Below are positions 52,476 through 61,898 of a stretch of DNA of 64,000 nt, one piece after another. Source of the DNA: Sva-07 sp963716095 (GTDB taxonomy: Bacteria; Actinomycetota; Acidimicrobiia; Acidimicrobiales; Ilumatobacteraceae); the NCBI GenBank assembly GCA_963716095.1, contig CAVQSV010000010.1, forward strand, positions 1 through 64,000. The letters run 5' to 3'. The notes below the pieces were generated by a model. The model was not told the origin of the DNA. It worked only from the letters and a program-made list of their open reading frames with translations, and made no database searches. The number at the start of each line of letters is the position of its first letter. The first letter of the stretch is position 1. Position numbers and translations under genes: made by a program.

Positions 52476-55400
52476 TCACCCCACGGCGGCACGAACCTCG
52501 TCGAGCGCAGCGTCCCACTCGTCGATCGTGATCTGATCGGCATCACCTCGGGGTGAGCAGCGCACCAGGATGCCGCCGACCACCGGTTCGTCGAGTGCGT
52601 TCGAGAGCGCCGCGCCATACGCCGCGAGCTGCAAGCGGTAGCGCCCGACTCGCTCCGATGACTGCACCGGACCCGACCACTGGTCGGTCTTGTAGTCGAC
52701 GATCACCAGACCGTCAGCGGTTCGAACGAGCAGGTCGACATAGCCCTCGAGCACCCGGTCGCCGACCGGTGCTGCAACGAAGAGCTCGCGCCAGTGCTCG
52801 GCACCGTCGACCACGCTGCGCACGATGGGCGCCGAGAGCGCAGAGCGTGCGAGCGCTGCCACCTGGCCCTCGAGGCCGATCACACCTTCGGCGGCGCACT
52901 GAGCCCGGGCGAGATTGTCGACGTCCGCCCCGGTTGCCAGATCGCAGAACTGGAGTACACCGTGCACGGCTCGACCGATGCTGGTGCCGTAGCGCCCTCG
53001 CTGCCATGGCGGGAGCTCGACGTTGACCGGGCGCTTGTCGAGGCCCGGATCTTCGACGGTCGTGCGTTCGCTCCCGCCGGCGAGCTCCTCCGACAAGCGT
53101 GTGGCCGCGATACCGGTACGTCGCGATGCGGCATCGAACGCTCGATGCCGTTCGGTGGCCCACTCGGCGTGATCGGCCCACTCGATCGTGTTCGCTGCGG
53201 CCGGCGTTGCCGCCACCGCCCGCAGCGTCACCTCGGCGCGCTCCGCTCCCGAGGTCGAATCGGCGGATCCGGCAGCCCACAGCAACTCGGCCGAGGTCAA
53301 CGGCCCCCAGTCGGCGTAGTCGGCGTTGTTCTTCGTGGGGGCACCTCGGTGCAACGACACGACGAGATGATCGACCGCCCGGGTGCAGGCCACGTACAGC
53401 AGTCGCCGGCGCTCGGCATCGCCCATCTGTTCGTCGATCGGCTGGTGCGCCACGAAGACCCCGTCATCGCCGCGTCCGGCGAGCATCCAGCTGTCGTTGG
53501 CCCACACGACGCCGTTGGTGACCGTTCGGCGGGGCTTGGTGGTGAGGCCCGCCACGATCGTGATCGGGAACTCGAGGCCCTTCGCGGCGTGGATGGTCAT
53601 CACCCGCACGGCATCGTGGTCGTTCTCGGGCAGGATCGTGTCGGCAACGCGGCTCTCCGACGCCTGCAGCGTTGCCCACTGCAAGTAGCGCCTGACACCG
53701 TGACCGCCGGCGTCGGCCCACGCCCGGGCCTGCTCGATCACGAATCGCAGGCGGCGCCAGACGTCGCGAGCGTCGAGGTCGGCGAGCGCCAGGTCGAACA
53801 GACGGCGTTCGTCGGCCACTGCGGCGAGCAGGTCTGCTGGTGACACCGTGCCGACGCGTTCAGCCACCGATCGGACGTGTGCGACCGCCTCCGCAACCGG
53901 ATGCTCCGCGAGTTCAGCGGGCGGCTCGGCCCACAGGTTCCACGTACCGCCGCCCGACTTCCACTCCCACAGTTCGACGTCGCTGCAGCCGTAGATCGGG
54001 CTGCGGAGTGCTTCGACCAGGGCGAGGGTGTCGGTGGGATCGTCGGCCGCGCGCACGACCAGAAGCAGTTGGCGCACCTCGGTGGTGGCGTACACCACCG
54101 AGGAATTCTCGGCCCGGTAGCTCAGGTCGGCGTGGCGCAGCTCGGCTTCGAGCGACGGGAGCGAGATGCGGGTGGGAAGCAGCACGCAGATGTCACCTGG
54201 GCGGCACGGTCGCAGCGTGCCGAGTGCTTCATCGAACACCGGCCATCGGTCGGCCAGGGCAGTGGACACCGTTGCCGCCACGTCGCTCGCCTCACGCAGG
54301 CGCAACGCATCGGCCGAACCGATGTCGGCGTTGCGTTGGTTGGCAGTCAGGTCGTCGTGGCGATCGACGCCGAGCAGCGAGACGGTTCCGTGGTCGAGCA
54401 GGCCGGGCGCACGGCAGGCGTCGAGCGCCTGGAATGCGGGCTGGGCATCTGCTTCGAAGGCGATCAGCCGTCCGAACACGTCGTTGGCGAAGTCGATCAC
54501 GGCTCGCGTCGAGCGGAAGTTGGCCGAGAGGTGCACGCTGTCGGCGCCGACCTGGTCGGCGGCACGAAGGTACTGGGAGATGTCGGCGCGGCGGAACCGG
54601 TAGATCGACTGCTTCGGGTCGCCGACGATGAACAGCCGCCCGGGGAGCGGACGAAGGTCGCGCCAGGAATGTGCCATCGGCGAGTCCGGAACGACCTGCG
54701 TCGGGTCGTCGGGGTCGGCGGTGAGCCGGACGGCGATCTCGAGTTGGATCGGGTCGGTGTCCTGGAATTCGTCGAGCAGTACGCGCACGTACCGCTCGTG
54801 GAGGAGCCGACGGATCGAGGGGTGTTCGGTGATCAAACGGCGTGCGAGCACCAACAGGTCGTGGAACTCGAGCTGGCCCGAACGGGCGCGCTCGGTGGCC
54901 GTGTCGAGCACGAAACGCCCGATGATCGCTCCGAGCAGCCGGCGCCGGTGTCGCTTCACCTGCTCGAGGCGTTCGTTCGCCAGCCGTCCCAGTTCGACCT
55001 CGCGGTGACGGAGCGTCTCGAGGGCCGCTTCGCCCGAGGAGCCGAACTCGGCAGTCCACTTGCCCTTCGAGCCGGGAAGCACCTTTCGTGTGGCCCAGTG
55101 TCCGTACTTGCCGTCGAGCGCGGCGATCGCCTCGAGTCGTGTTCGCAGGCTGTCGCTGCCGAGCCCGGCAGCCAGAGCGACCAACTCGGCGACGGTGTCG
55201 AGCTGCTTGTCGTCTGCTGGGACGGCGGTCGAGCGGATCTGTTCGGTCAGCTCGACCAGCAAGGAGATGTCGACGTCGAGCGGGCCCGGATCGGCAAGGT
55301 CGACGCGATCGCTGACGAGGTCCCAGTTGGAGCGGAAGTCGTCGGCCATCCGGCGGGCGCCCTTGTTGACGCCGAAGCCGTCGAACTCGCACAGTTCGAC

Positions 55401-55913
55401 GAACGCTCGCCCACCATCGATCAGCCCGCCGGCCGGTTCGGCGTCGTCGAGGAGACGATCGAGCAGGTCGTTCCACTGCTCTTCGAATGCGAGGCCGCTC
55501 TCGAGTTCGTCGAGGACCGAGAACCCCGGGGGGAGTCCTGCCTCGATCGGAAAGTCGAACAGGATCCGACGGGCGAATGAGTGCAACGTGCCGATCGGTG
55601 CATGGTCGAGCCGGGCGAGTGCCTCGCCGGTGGTGGGCCCGCTGTCGGCGTCGAGGCGCTGGCGCGTACGGCTGCGCAGCTCGGCGGCAGCCTTTTCGGT
55701 GAAGGTGATCGCCGCGATGGCGGTGATCGGAACTCCCGAACGCACGAGGTTGACGATTCGGGCGACGAGCGCGCTCGTCTTGCCGGCGCCTGCGCCGGCC
55801 TCGACGAACAGTGTCGCGTCGAGGTCGGAACGGATCCGTTGGCGCTCGGCTTCGTCGGGCGGCGCCGTCGACGAGCGGTCAGCGGACGTCTGCGGAGTCG
55901 CTGGAGCCGTCAT
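52476..55913 (-). CDS. AddA/RecB-like UvrD helicase with C-terminal nuclease
   Basis: 1145 residues. Walker A VEAGAGAGKTSALVAR near residue 37, DEFQDTDPIQL (Walker B), GDPKQSIYRFR and a later VMTIHAAKGLEFP complete the superfamily 1 core. The C-terminus has LVIVDYKTDQW, the PD-(D/E)xK nuclease motif. With the next gene it forms an AddAB-type double-strand-break resection enzyme. ATG 55913 overlaps the upstream gene's stop (ATGA). Confidence 0.9.
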   Translation of the reverse strand: MTAPATPQTSADRSSTAPPDEAERQRIRSDLDATLFVEAGAGAGKTSALVARIVNLVRSGVPITAIAAITFTEKAAAELRSRTRQRLDADSGPTTGEALARLDHAPIGTLHSFARRILFDFPIEAGLPPGFSVLDELESGLAFEEQWNDLLDRLLDDAEPAGGLIDGGRAFVELCEFDGFGVNKGARRMADDFRSNWDLVSDRVDLADPGPLDVDISLLVELTEQIRSTAVPADDKQLDTVAELVALAAGLGSDSLRTRLEAIAALDGKYGHWATRKVLPGSKGKWTAEFGSSGEAALETLRHREVELGRLANERLEQVKRHRRRLLGAIIGRFVLDTATERARSGQLEFHDLLVLARRLITEHPSIRRLLHERYVRVLLDEFQDTDPIQLEIAVRLTADPDDPTQVVPDSPMAHSWRDLRPLPGRLFIVGDPKQSIYRFRRADISQYLRAADQVGADSVHLSANFRSTRAVIDFANDVFGRLIAFEADAQPAFQALDACRAPGLLDHGTVSLLGVDRHDDLTANQRNADIGSADALRLREASDVAATVSTALADRWPVFDEALGTLRPCRPGDICVLLPTRISLPSLEAELRHADLSYRAENSSVVYATTEVRQLLLVVRAADDPTDTLALVEALRSPIYGCSDVELWEWKSGGGTWNLWAEPPAELAEHPVAEAVAHVRSVAERVGTVSPADLLAAVADERRLFDLALADLDARDVWRRLRFVIEQARAWADAGGHGVRRYLQWATLQASESRVADTILPENDHDAVRVMTIHAAKGLEFPITIVAGLTTKPRRTVTNGVVWANDSWMLAGRGDDGVFVAHQPIDEQMGDAERRRLLYVACTRAVDHLVVSLHRGAPTKNNADYADWGPLTSAELLWAAGSADSTSGAERAEVTLRAVAATPAAANTIEWADHAEWATERHRAFDAASRRTGIAATRLSEELAGGSERTTVEDPGLDKRPVNVELPPWQRGRYGTSIGRAVHGVLQFCDLATGADVDNLARAQCAAEGVIGLEGQVAALARSALSAPIVRSVVDGAEHWRELFVAAPVGDRVLEGYVDLLVRTADGLVIVDYKTDQWSGPVQSSERVGRYRLQLAAYGAALSNALDEPVVGGILVRCSPRGDADQITIDEWDAALDEVRAAVG

Positions 55914-58879
55914 GGGGTGACCTCTTCGACGAACCAGTCGGCCAGTCGGGGGTCGTGCTGCTTGCGTTGCCACTCGGCCCAGCGCTCGGCGGTGCCCAGA
56001 CCATCGGGTTCGCAGTAGTGGCAACCGACGAAGAACCGCCAGCCGGGTCGTTCGGGACGGTTGGGGAAGTAGCCCGTCTCGATGCCCGCCACGACACGCG
56101 CCAGCGATGCTGCGACCCGGGCGTCGACGTCGGCGTCCAGTTCGTAGCCCGGACGGGCGTAGGCGCCCTTGCGGAGCAGTCCGTACTCGGCCACCACTGG
56201 GGTATCGGGCTCGCCGAACCGCTGACGTGCTGCGGCTGCGTAGCTCGGGAGTTGGAAGAGGGTGCCGCCGGCGGTGGGGTCCTCGGACGAGAGATCCTTG
56301 AACTTGTCTCGCCCACCCGTCTTGTGATCGGTGACGACGAGCTGCCCGCTGCGGGTTCGGTCGACCCGGTCGACCGAACCGAGCAGTGCGATCCGCCGCC
56401 CGTCCGGCAGCTCGATCGACACGTCGTCATCGGCGCCGAATCGCATCTCGGAGGCGACGACGGTGGACCCACGTCGCACGACCAGGTCGCTGTCGTGGCG
56501 AAGCCAGGTGAGCAGGTCGTCGAGCATGCGTGCGCGTTCGTCGGCCCAGAAGGCAGGCCGACCGGTGCGGCCTCGTCGTTCTGTTCGCTCGCACACGTCG
56601 TTGAAGAACGAGGTGAGGGCCCCGTGGTGTTCGATGGTCCACCCGGTTGGTCCCGGCTGGGCCAGTTCACCGTCGATCACTGCTTGGTGGAACAGATCGA
56701 GCGCCCCATGGTGCGCGGTTCCCCGGTCGTGGGCGGTGATGCTGATCTCGTCGCCCGGCTCGTCGATGGGTTCGACGTCGAGGAGGTAGTGATCGAAGTA
56801 GGCATGCGGGCATGCGGTCCAGGTCTCCAGGCGGCTCGGTGACACCGGACCGGCCAATCGGGGGACGGCGACCGCAGACAGATCGCCGTCGTACTCGGTC
56901 AGCGCGTCGTGTCGGCGAGCATCGAGCAGGCGCAGCCCTCGCCGCAGCGCGGTGTCGCCGGTTGCGGCGGCATCGTCGGCGAGTGCGGGCTCGGCGAGGG
57001 CCAACTGAGAACGACGTCGAAGGCGGTGCTCGGTCGGGCTCGCGGGGAAGACGGTCGAGGCCACACCGGCATGGTGCGAAGCGATGACGCGGTGGTCGTC
57101 GGCCCACGGCAGGATCCACCGAGAGATCTCCACCGCCGAGGTCGAGCGCAGATCGCCACGGGGCACCGTGAGCGTGACGGAACTGGTGGCGAGCGTGGCG
57201 AGCAGCACTCGGTGCAGGCGCGCTGACCGTGCATCGGTCGTGGCAAGCCCCGCGAGGGCGCGGTCGGCATCGGACAGCAAGGGGTCGCTGGTCGGTCGCG
57301 GGGGGAGCATTCCTTCGGCGGCGCCGAGCACGATGGCGACATCGACGTCGAGCCCGGTCGCCCCGGCGAGAGGCGCAGCGGTGACACCGTGGCCGACTCG
57401 GCCCTGGCGCGGTGGTGTGGCGTCGAGTTCGGCTTCGAGCGTGGAGCGGAACTGGTGCCGGGTGACCGGCGCGCTGACCGGATCGAGGTGGCCGAGTCGG
57501 TCGAGCGCCCCGGTGAGGGCTTCGTAGGCGCGGTACTCCGGTTCGGCAAGACGTTCGATGGTGTGCTGTCCGAGACGTTGTTCGAGTTGCTCGGTGCACC
57601 ACGTGGCCCAGTCGTGCCACGTGCGCGGTGTGGCGGGATGGCCGAGTTGGTTGCGGAGGTCGCCGACGAACGAACGCAGCGAGTCGGCCGATGCACCCCA
57701 TCGTTCGTTGCCGCTCAGCGAGCCGAGCCGGCGGTCCCAGTCGTCGTCGCGGGCCACGCCGGCGTAGCGGCTGACGCGCTCCCAGCTGGCCGTTGGCAGA
57801 TACTCGCCCTCGGGGTTGCGCAGCGGGAGGTCGGCGAGCATGTCGAACACGTTGCGACGGCGCAGCCCGCGCCGGTCGACGTCGAGCAGGTCGAGCACCA
57901 GCCGCGGTGCCAGCCGCTCGGCGAGTGTGGTGCCGGGGCGGCCGTTCCACGGGATCTCGGCTGCGGTGAGGTGGTGCTCGACCAGTCGGGCGTAGGGACG
58001 CTGGGCGGGCCACAGCACGGCGATCCGTTCGAATGGGGTGCCGACCCGCGCGGCCTCGACGATCAGGCGGGTCGCCTCGCGGACCTCTTCGTCGGCATCG
58101 GTCGTCGACACGATCGCAGTCGGGGCGGGTGCTGCACGATCGGTGTGTTGCGGGGCGTTGCTCAGGGTGCTGGCGCTGCCCAGTGCTTCCAGGAGCAGGC
58201 GGGTGTCGTCGTCGGCCTTGGACACGCCGGTGAGCTGCGCCACCACGCCCACGTCCACCTGATGGCTGAGCGCCCGAATGAACGCGATCGCCTGTCCCGG
58301 AAGCTCCTGCGGGAGATGCAACACGAGCCGGCGTAGGCCCTCGGGACGACGCGCGGCGACCGCTTCGGTCGCTGTTGCGTAGAGATCGGCTTCGTCGTAC
58401 CACTCGGTTTCGAGCGCAGCGGTGATCGCCGAGCTGATCCGCACGGCCTGGCGACCGCGAAGCGACTGGTCGTGCAGGCGTCGGACGCGGTCCGGTTCGG
58501 CGAGGCGCAGCTCGGTGTGCAGGTTGCGGAGCGCGACGACGGTCGATGGGTGCGTTGCGACGGCACCGAACGGGCCCGGGTCGTCGGCGAGGATGGCCCC
58601 GATGGTGAGGTCGATCACCGGGGTGGACATCGGCGAGCGCCCGGCGGCGGCAAGCGGGGGACCGGCGATCAGCTCGGCGAGGCGGTTCAGCGTGACCATG
58701 TCGACCCCGGCAATGCCACCTCGCCGCCCGAGCGCTCGCCGAGTCATCACCCCGCAGGTGTTGGTGGGTACTGCAACGGTGACCGGGGCGAGCCGGTCGG
58801 TCCCCTTGGCGTCCGAGATCATCCCGGCGAGCGCATCGAGAGCTCGTTCCGGGAGGACGAGAGTTGCGGTGAGTGCCAC
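55910..58879 (-). CDS. AddB-like helicase-nuclease subunit
   Basis: 989 residues. An inactivated helicase-like N-terminal region and a C-terminal PD-(D/E)xK nuclease (GQLVVTDHKTGGRDKF). A Cys in WTACPHAYFDHYL and a pair in VGCHYCEPDG could hold part of an iron-sulfur cluster like that of AddB, though a fourth Cys is not obvious. It is coupled to the helicase gene by a four-base overlap. Start GTG 58879 has TACGAT 7 nt upstream. Confidence 0.82.
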   Translation of the reverse strand: MALTATLVLPERALDALAGMISDAKGTDRLAPVTVAVPTNTCGVMTRRALGRRGGIAGVDMVTLNRLAELIAGPPLAAAGRSPMSTPVIDLTIGAILADDPGPFGAVATHPSTVVALRNLHTELRLAEPDRVRRLHDQSLRGRQAVRISSAITAALETEWYDEADLYATATEAVAARRPEGLRRLVLHLPQELPGQAIAFIRALSHQVDVGVVAQLTGVSKADDDTRLLLEALGSASTLSNAPQHTDRAAPAPTAIVSTTDADEEVREATRLIVEAARVGTPFERIAVLWPAQRPYARLVEHHLTAAEIPWNGRPGTTLAERLAPRLVLDLLDVDRRGLRRRNVFDMLADLPLRNPEGEYLPTASWERVSRYAGVARDDDWDRRLGSLSGNERWGASADSLRSFVGDLRNQLGHPATPRTWHDWATWCTEQLEQRLGQHTIERLAEPEYRAYEALTGALDRLGHLDPVSAPVTRHQFRSTLEAELDATPPRQGRVGHGVTAAPLAGATGLDVDVAIVLGAAEGMLPPRPTSDPLLSDADRALAGLATTDARSARLHRVLLATLATSSVTLTVPRGDLRSTSAVEISRWILPWADDHRVIASHHAGVASTVFPASPTEHRLRRRSQLALAEPALADDAAATGDTALRRGLRLLDARRHDALTEYDGDLSAVAVPRLAGPVSPSRLETWTACPHAYFDHYLLDVEPIDEPGDEISITAHDRGTAHHGALDLFHQAVIDGELAQPGPTGWTIEHHGALTSFFNDVCERTERRGRTGRPAFWADERARMLDDLLTWLRHDSDLVVRRGSTVVASEMRFGADDDVSIELPDGRRIALLGSVDRVDRTRSGQLVVTDHKTGGRDKFKDLSSEDPTAGGTLFQLPSYAAAARQRFGEPDTPVVAEYGLLRKGAYARPGYELDADVDARVAASLARVVAGIETGYFPNRPERPGWRFFVGCHYCEPDGLGTAERWAEWQRKQHDPRLADWFVEEVTP

Positions 58880-58886
58880 ATCTCCG

Positions 58887-58892
58887 ATCGTA
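58887..58892 (-). promoter_or_regulatory. Reverse-strand -10 box TACGAT before the AddB-like gene
   Basis: TACGAT lies 7 nt before the GTG at 58879. Confidence 0.5.
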
Positions 58893-58944
58893 GAGAAGGG
58901 GTGTCACGGAGTTGGCCTCTTCGCCATCGGATCGGCGTCGGACC

Positions 58945-58950
58945 TACCAT
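58945..58950 (+). promoter_or_regulatory. -10 box TACCAT before the GNAT gene
   Basis: TACCAT lies 6 nt before ATG 58957. Confidence 0.5.
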
Positions 58951-58956
58951 CACCGA

Positions 58957-59529
58957 ATGCGAGTCCGCCGTGCCGCTCCCGATGACCGTGCCGCGTTGTG
59001 TGTCACGGCGATGCGAGCATTCGTCGACGACCCGGTGATGCGCTGGCTGTACCCCGACGACGAGGTGTTCCTCGCGCCGGGTGGCGAGGTGATGCGCTCG
59101 GCGATGACGGGATGGATCGGCCTCGGTGAGGTGTGGTGCACCGACGACGGCGTCGGTGGCGCCATCTGGATCCCGCCGGGTCGACCGGAGATCGACTTCA
59201 CGGTCGACCCACCCGTGCCAGAACCGCCGCAGGAGCGGATGGAGCGGTTCGCGATCCTCGGACCGTTGATGGACGAGCACACCCCGGCCGAGCCGCACTG
59301 GTACCTGCAACTCCTGGCGACGCATCCGGACTGGCAGCGCCGCGGGGTCGGCGCTGCGCTGATGGGCGTGATGTTCGAGCGCGCTGACGCTGAGGGGTTG
59401 CCGTGTTATCTCGAGACCGAGACCGTCGAGAACGTCGCGTACTACCGCCGTCACGGCTTCGACGTGCGCTCCGAGTGGGACGTCCCCACCGGCCCGCACA
59501 TGTGGGGCATGTACCGCCCAGCACCGTGA
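58957..59529 (+). CDS. GNAT family N-acetyltransferase
   Basis: 190 residues. Acetyl-CoA-binding motif A is HPDWQRRGVGAALMGVMFER, with PCYLETETVENVAYYRRHGF at the end of the fold. Similar proteins are often annotated as general acetyltransferases of unknown substrate. ATG 58957 is favoured by the TACCAT box. Confidence 0.88.
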   Translation: MRVRRAAPDDRAALCVTAMRAFVDDPVMRWLYPDDEVFLAPGGEVMRSAMTGWIGLGEVWCTDDGVGGAIWIPPGRPEIDFTVDPPVPEPPQERMERFAILGPLMDEHTPAEPHWYLQLLATHPDWQRRGVGAALMGVMFERADAEGLPCYLETETVENVAYYRRHGFDVRSEWDVPTGPHMWGMYRPAP

Positions 59530-59538
59530 CCCACGTGT

Positions 59539-59577
59539 GATGAGTTTCAGCGACAACGGGTGTCGCGCAAACTCATC
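59539..59577. repeat. GATGAG...CTCATC palindrome, family A copy
   Basis: GATGAGTTT (59539-59547) pairs with AAACTCATC (59569-59577), and inside GCGACA (59550-59555) pairs with TGTCGC (59561-59566). It lies just after the GNAT stop. Confidence 0.7.
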
Positions 59578-59598
59578 GCTCCCCGTGTTGACCCGGCG

Positions 59599-59641
59599 GC
59601 GATGAGTTTCAGTGCCGGCGGGTGTCGGGCAGACTCATCGC
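59599..59641. repeat. GCGATGAGT...ACTCATCGC palindrome, family A copy, overlapping the rpe 3' end
   Basis: Arms at 59599-59607 and 59633-59641. The rpe stop codon (59635-59637) lies inside the right arm. It is in tandem with the previous copy. Confidence 0.7.
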
Positions 59642-60336
59642 TTCCCGCCTGAATCGGCGCGGGCGGCCTCGGCGCGCGAGCGGAGGTCGGTGACGGCGTG
59701 CTCGAGGCCCTCGGGATCCTTGTAGAGCGCGCTGCCGGCGATCAGCACGTTGGCCCCGGCCGATGCTGCACCCGCGATCGTCGCAGGCCCGATGCCGCCG
59801 TCCACTTCGAGGTCGACGGTGTCGGCCAGGCCGGCATCGTCGATCATCGCCCGGATCTCGGCGATCTTCGGCTCCATCGTCGGAAGGTAGGCCTGCCCGC
59901 CGAAACCGGGGTTCACCGTCATCACGAGCACCAGGTCGATCAGATCGAGGACGTGGGCGATCGCCGTGGCCGGAGTCGCCGGGTTCAGCGCCACCGCAGC
60001 GGTGGCGCCGAGGTCGTTGATGTTGCCGAGCGTGCGGTGCAGGTGTGTGCAGGCTTCGGCGTGGACGATCAGCCGCGAACAGCCGGCATCGATGTACTGC
60101 TCGGCCATCACATCTGGCGTGTACACCATCAGGTGCGCCTCGAAGGGCACGCTGGTGTGCGAACGGGCCGAAGCGATCACGTCGGGGCCGAACGTGAGGT
60201 TGGGGACGAACTGGCCGTCCATCACATCCCACTGGATCAGATCGACGCCGGCGGCTTCGAGTGCTGCGACCTCGTCGCCGAGCTTGGAGAAGTCGGCGGG
60301 GAGAACGGATGGGGCGATCTGGATCGGGCGGCTCAT
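59635..60336 (-). CDS. rpe: Ribulose-phosphate 3-epimerase
   Basis: 233 residues of the TIM-barrel family. APSVLPADFSKLGDEVAALE, WDVMDGQFVPNLTFGP with catalytic Asp, HLMV, VMTVNPGFGGQ and EVDGGIGP are the family motifs. It links ribulose-5-phosphate and xylulose-5-phosphate in the pentose phosphate pathway. TAGGTT 9 nt upstream suggests a leaderless transcript. Confidence 0.97.
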   Translation of the reverse strand: MSRPIQIAPSVLPADFSKLGDEVAALEAAGVDLIQWDVMDGQFVPNLTFGPDVIASARSHTSVPFEAHLMVYTPDVMAEQYIDAGCSRLIVHAEACTHLHRTLGNINDLGATAAVALNPATPATAIAHVLDLIDLVLVMTVNPGFGGQAYLPTMEPKIAEIRAMIDDAGLADTVDLEVDGGIGPATIAGAASAGANVLIAGSALYKDPEGLEHAVTDLRSRAEAARADSGGKR

Positions 60337-60345
60337 CGACGGCGA

Positions 60346-60351
60346 AACCTA
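60346..60351 (-). promoter_or_regulatory. Reverse-strand -10 box TAGGTT before rpe
   Basis: TAGGTT lies 9 nt before the ATG at 60336. Confidence 0.5.
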
Positions 60352-60397
60352 GCCGTGCGCGGCCCTCCGAGCCTCACAACGCCACCCGGAGAATGGA

Positions 60398-60598
60398 TCA
60401 ATCGTCTTCGCCGGCGTGGTTCCACGCCTCGTCGTCTTCGACCCAGTCCTCGTTGCGTTCCTCCGCGATCGACTTCCAGTTCTCGGCCTCGTGCTTCGAC
60501 GCATAGGGCCCCAAGAAGTGATCGAATGCGCCACGCTCGGAGGCGGTCACGGCGATCTTGCGGTTGAGGTCCCAGTACCACTCGTTGTCGGTGCTCAC
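60398..60598 (-). CDS. Small acidic protein, 66 aa
   Basis: GTG 60598 follows GGGGAGG closely. The sequence (EWYWDLNRKIAVTASERGAF, then LGPYASKHEAENWKSIAEER) has the look of the small SPOR-like proteins common in actinobacteria, where G-P-Y/F-x-S-x-x-EAE-x-W is conserved. No signal peptide. Function unknown. Confidence 0.7.
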   Translation of the reverse strand: MSTDNEWYWDLNRKIAVTASERGAFDHFLGPYASKHEAENWKSIAEERNEDWVEDDEAWNHAGEDD

Positions 60599-60645
60599 CT
60601 CCCCATTGTCGCACGCGGCGACGCCGATGAAACGGCTCGGGCCCG

Positions 60646-60651
60646 TACGCT
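60646..60651 (+). promoter_or_regulatory. -10 box TACGCT before the RNA methyltransferase
   Basis: TACGCT lies 6 nt before ATG 60658. Confidence 0.5.
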
Positions 60652-60657
60652 GGACGA

Positions 60658-61863
60658 ATGCAATTGATCCCTGATCGCCTCGTCGCGGGCGGCGACGCCA
60701 TGGCCCGTGATGCCGACGGCCGCGTGGTGTTCATCGAGGGAGCGTTGCCCGGCGAGGTGGTCGAGGTCGAGATCGAGACGTCCAAGAAGGACTTCGCTCG
60801 TGGACGGCTCGTCGAGATCATCGAGCGGTCGCCGGTACGAGACACGCCGTCGTGCTCGCACCGACGCAACGGCTGCGGTGGATGCGATTGGATGCACATG
60901 CAGCCGGAAGCACAGCTCGACGCCAAGGTCGAGATCGTGCGCGAGTCGTTGCGGCGCATCGGCCGGCTCGATCCCGAGGTGGTCGAGGGTCTCGTGCAGC
61001 GCGGGGGAGCGGTCAGCCAATTCGGCTACCGGACGACGATTCGTGTCGTCGGCGGCCCGAATGGATCGGTCGGGTACCGTGCGCAGGGCTCGAACGACGT
61101 CGTCGAAGTGCACAGCTGTCCGATCGCCGAATCGAAGCTGTCGCGCCTGCTGTCGGTGATCGAAGCCGACGACGGCGCGGAGTTGACCCTGCGCACCTCG
61201 GTCGAGACGCGCTCGATGACGGCGATCTGGGACAAGAAGTACCGCAAGAGCATCCGGGGCGTGCCCTCGAAGGTGCACATCGGAGAGCGCGCCTGGCTGA
61301 CCGAGACCATCGCCGGTCACGAACTGCGGGTCTCTGCAGGGTCGTTCTTCCAATCCGGAGCCCAGGCCGCCGAACTGCTGGTCGCCGCTGTGCGCGCCGC
61401 GGCCCCGGAGTTGGCGACGGCCCGTCACGCTGTCGACGCGTACGGTGGCGTCGGCCTGTTCGCCGTCGCTGCCATGGACGCCGTGGGGCACGTGACGGTG
61501 ATCGAGTCGTCGAAGTCGGCGTGCCTCGATGCCGAACACAACCTGCAGGAGCGCACCGCCACCGTGGTTCGAGCCGACGTGTCGGGATGGACGGCGCCCA
61601 CCGGCGACGGCCCGACCCCGCCGGTCGACGTCGTGGTCGCCGACCCCGCTCGTCCCGGGCTCGGCAAACCGGGAGTTGCGGCACTCGCAGCAGCTGAGGC
61701 GCCGGTGCTGGTGCTCGTGAGCTGCGATCCGGTGTCGCTCGCCCGGGATGTGTCGTTGCTCGCCGAGGCTGGGTACGTCCCCGAGCGGATCGAGGTGCTC
61801 GATCTGTTCCCCAACACGCATCACGTCGAGACGGTCACGAGGTTCGTCTCGCGATCGCGGTGA
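60658..61863 (+). CDS. Class I SAM-dependent RNA m5U methyltransferase (TrmA/RlmCD family)
   Basis: 401 residues. An N-terminal TRAM domain (about 1-60), then the iron-sulfur Cys set CSHRRNGCGGCDWMHM, the SAM fold (DAYGGVGLFAVAAM) and catalytic Cys in LVSCDPVSLARD. It makes 5-methyluridine in tRNA or 23S rRNA; which one cannot be told. Its stop overlaps a possible upstream start of the sigma factor gene. Confidence 0.9.
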   Translation: MQLIPDRLVAGGDAMARDADGRVVFIEGALPGEVVEVEIETSKKDFARGRLVEIIERSPVRDTPSCSHRRNGCGGCDWMHMQPEAQLDAKVEIVRESLRRIGRLDPEVVEGLVQRGGAVSQFGYRTTIRVVGGPNGSVGYRAQGSNDVVEVHSCPIAESKLSRLLSVIEADDGAELTLRTSVETRSMTAIWDKKYRKSIRGVPSKVHIGERAWLTETIAGHELRVSAGSFFQSGAQAAELLVAAVRAAAPELATARHAVDAYGGVGLFAVAAMDAVGHVTVIESSKSACLDAEHNLQERTATVVRADVSGWTAPTGDGPTPPVDVVVADPARPGLGKPGVAALAAAEAPVLVLVSCDPVSLARDVSLLAEAGYVPERIEVLDLFPNTHHVETVTRFVSRSR

Positions 61864-61898
61864 AATATTCTGGATCTCGAGTCATCCGGGAGGACGCC

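Noticed and set aside
53877..55580. A 567-codon forward frame inside the AddA-like gene
   Set aside because: Complement of the strongly conserved helicase motifs on the reverse strand; no independent domain or start site.
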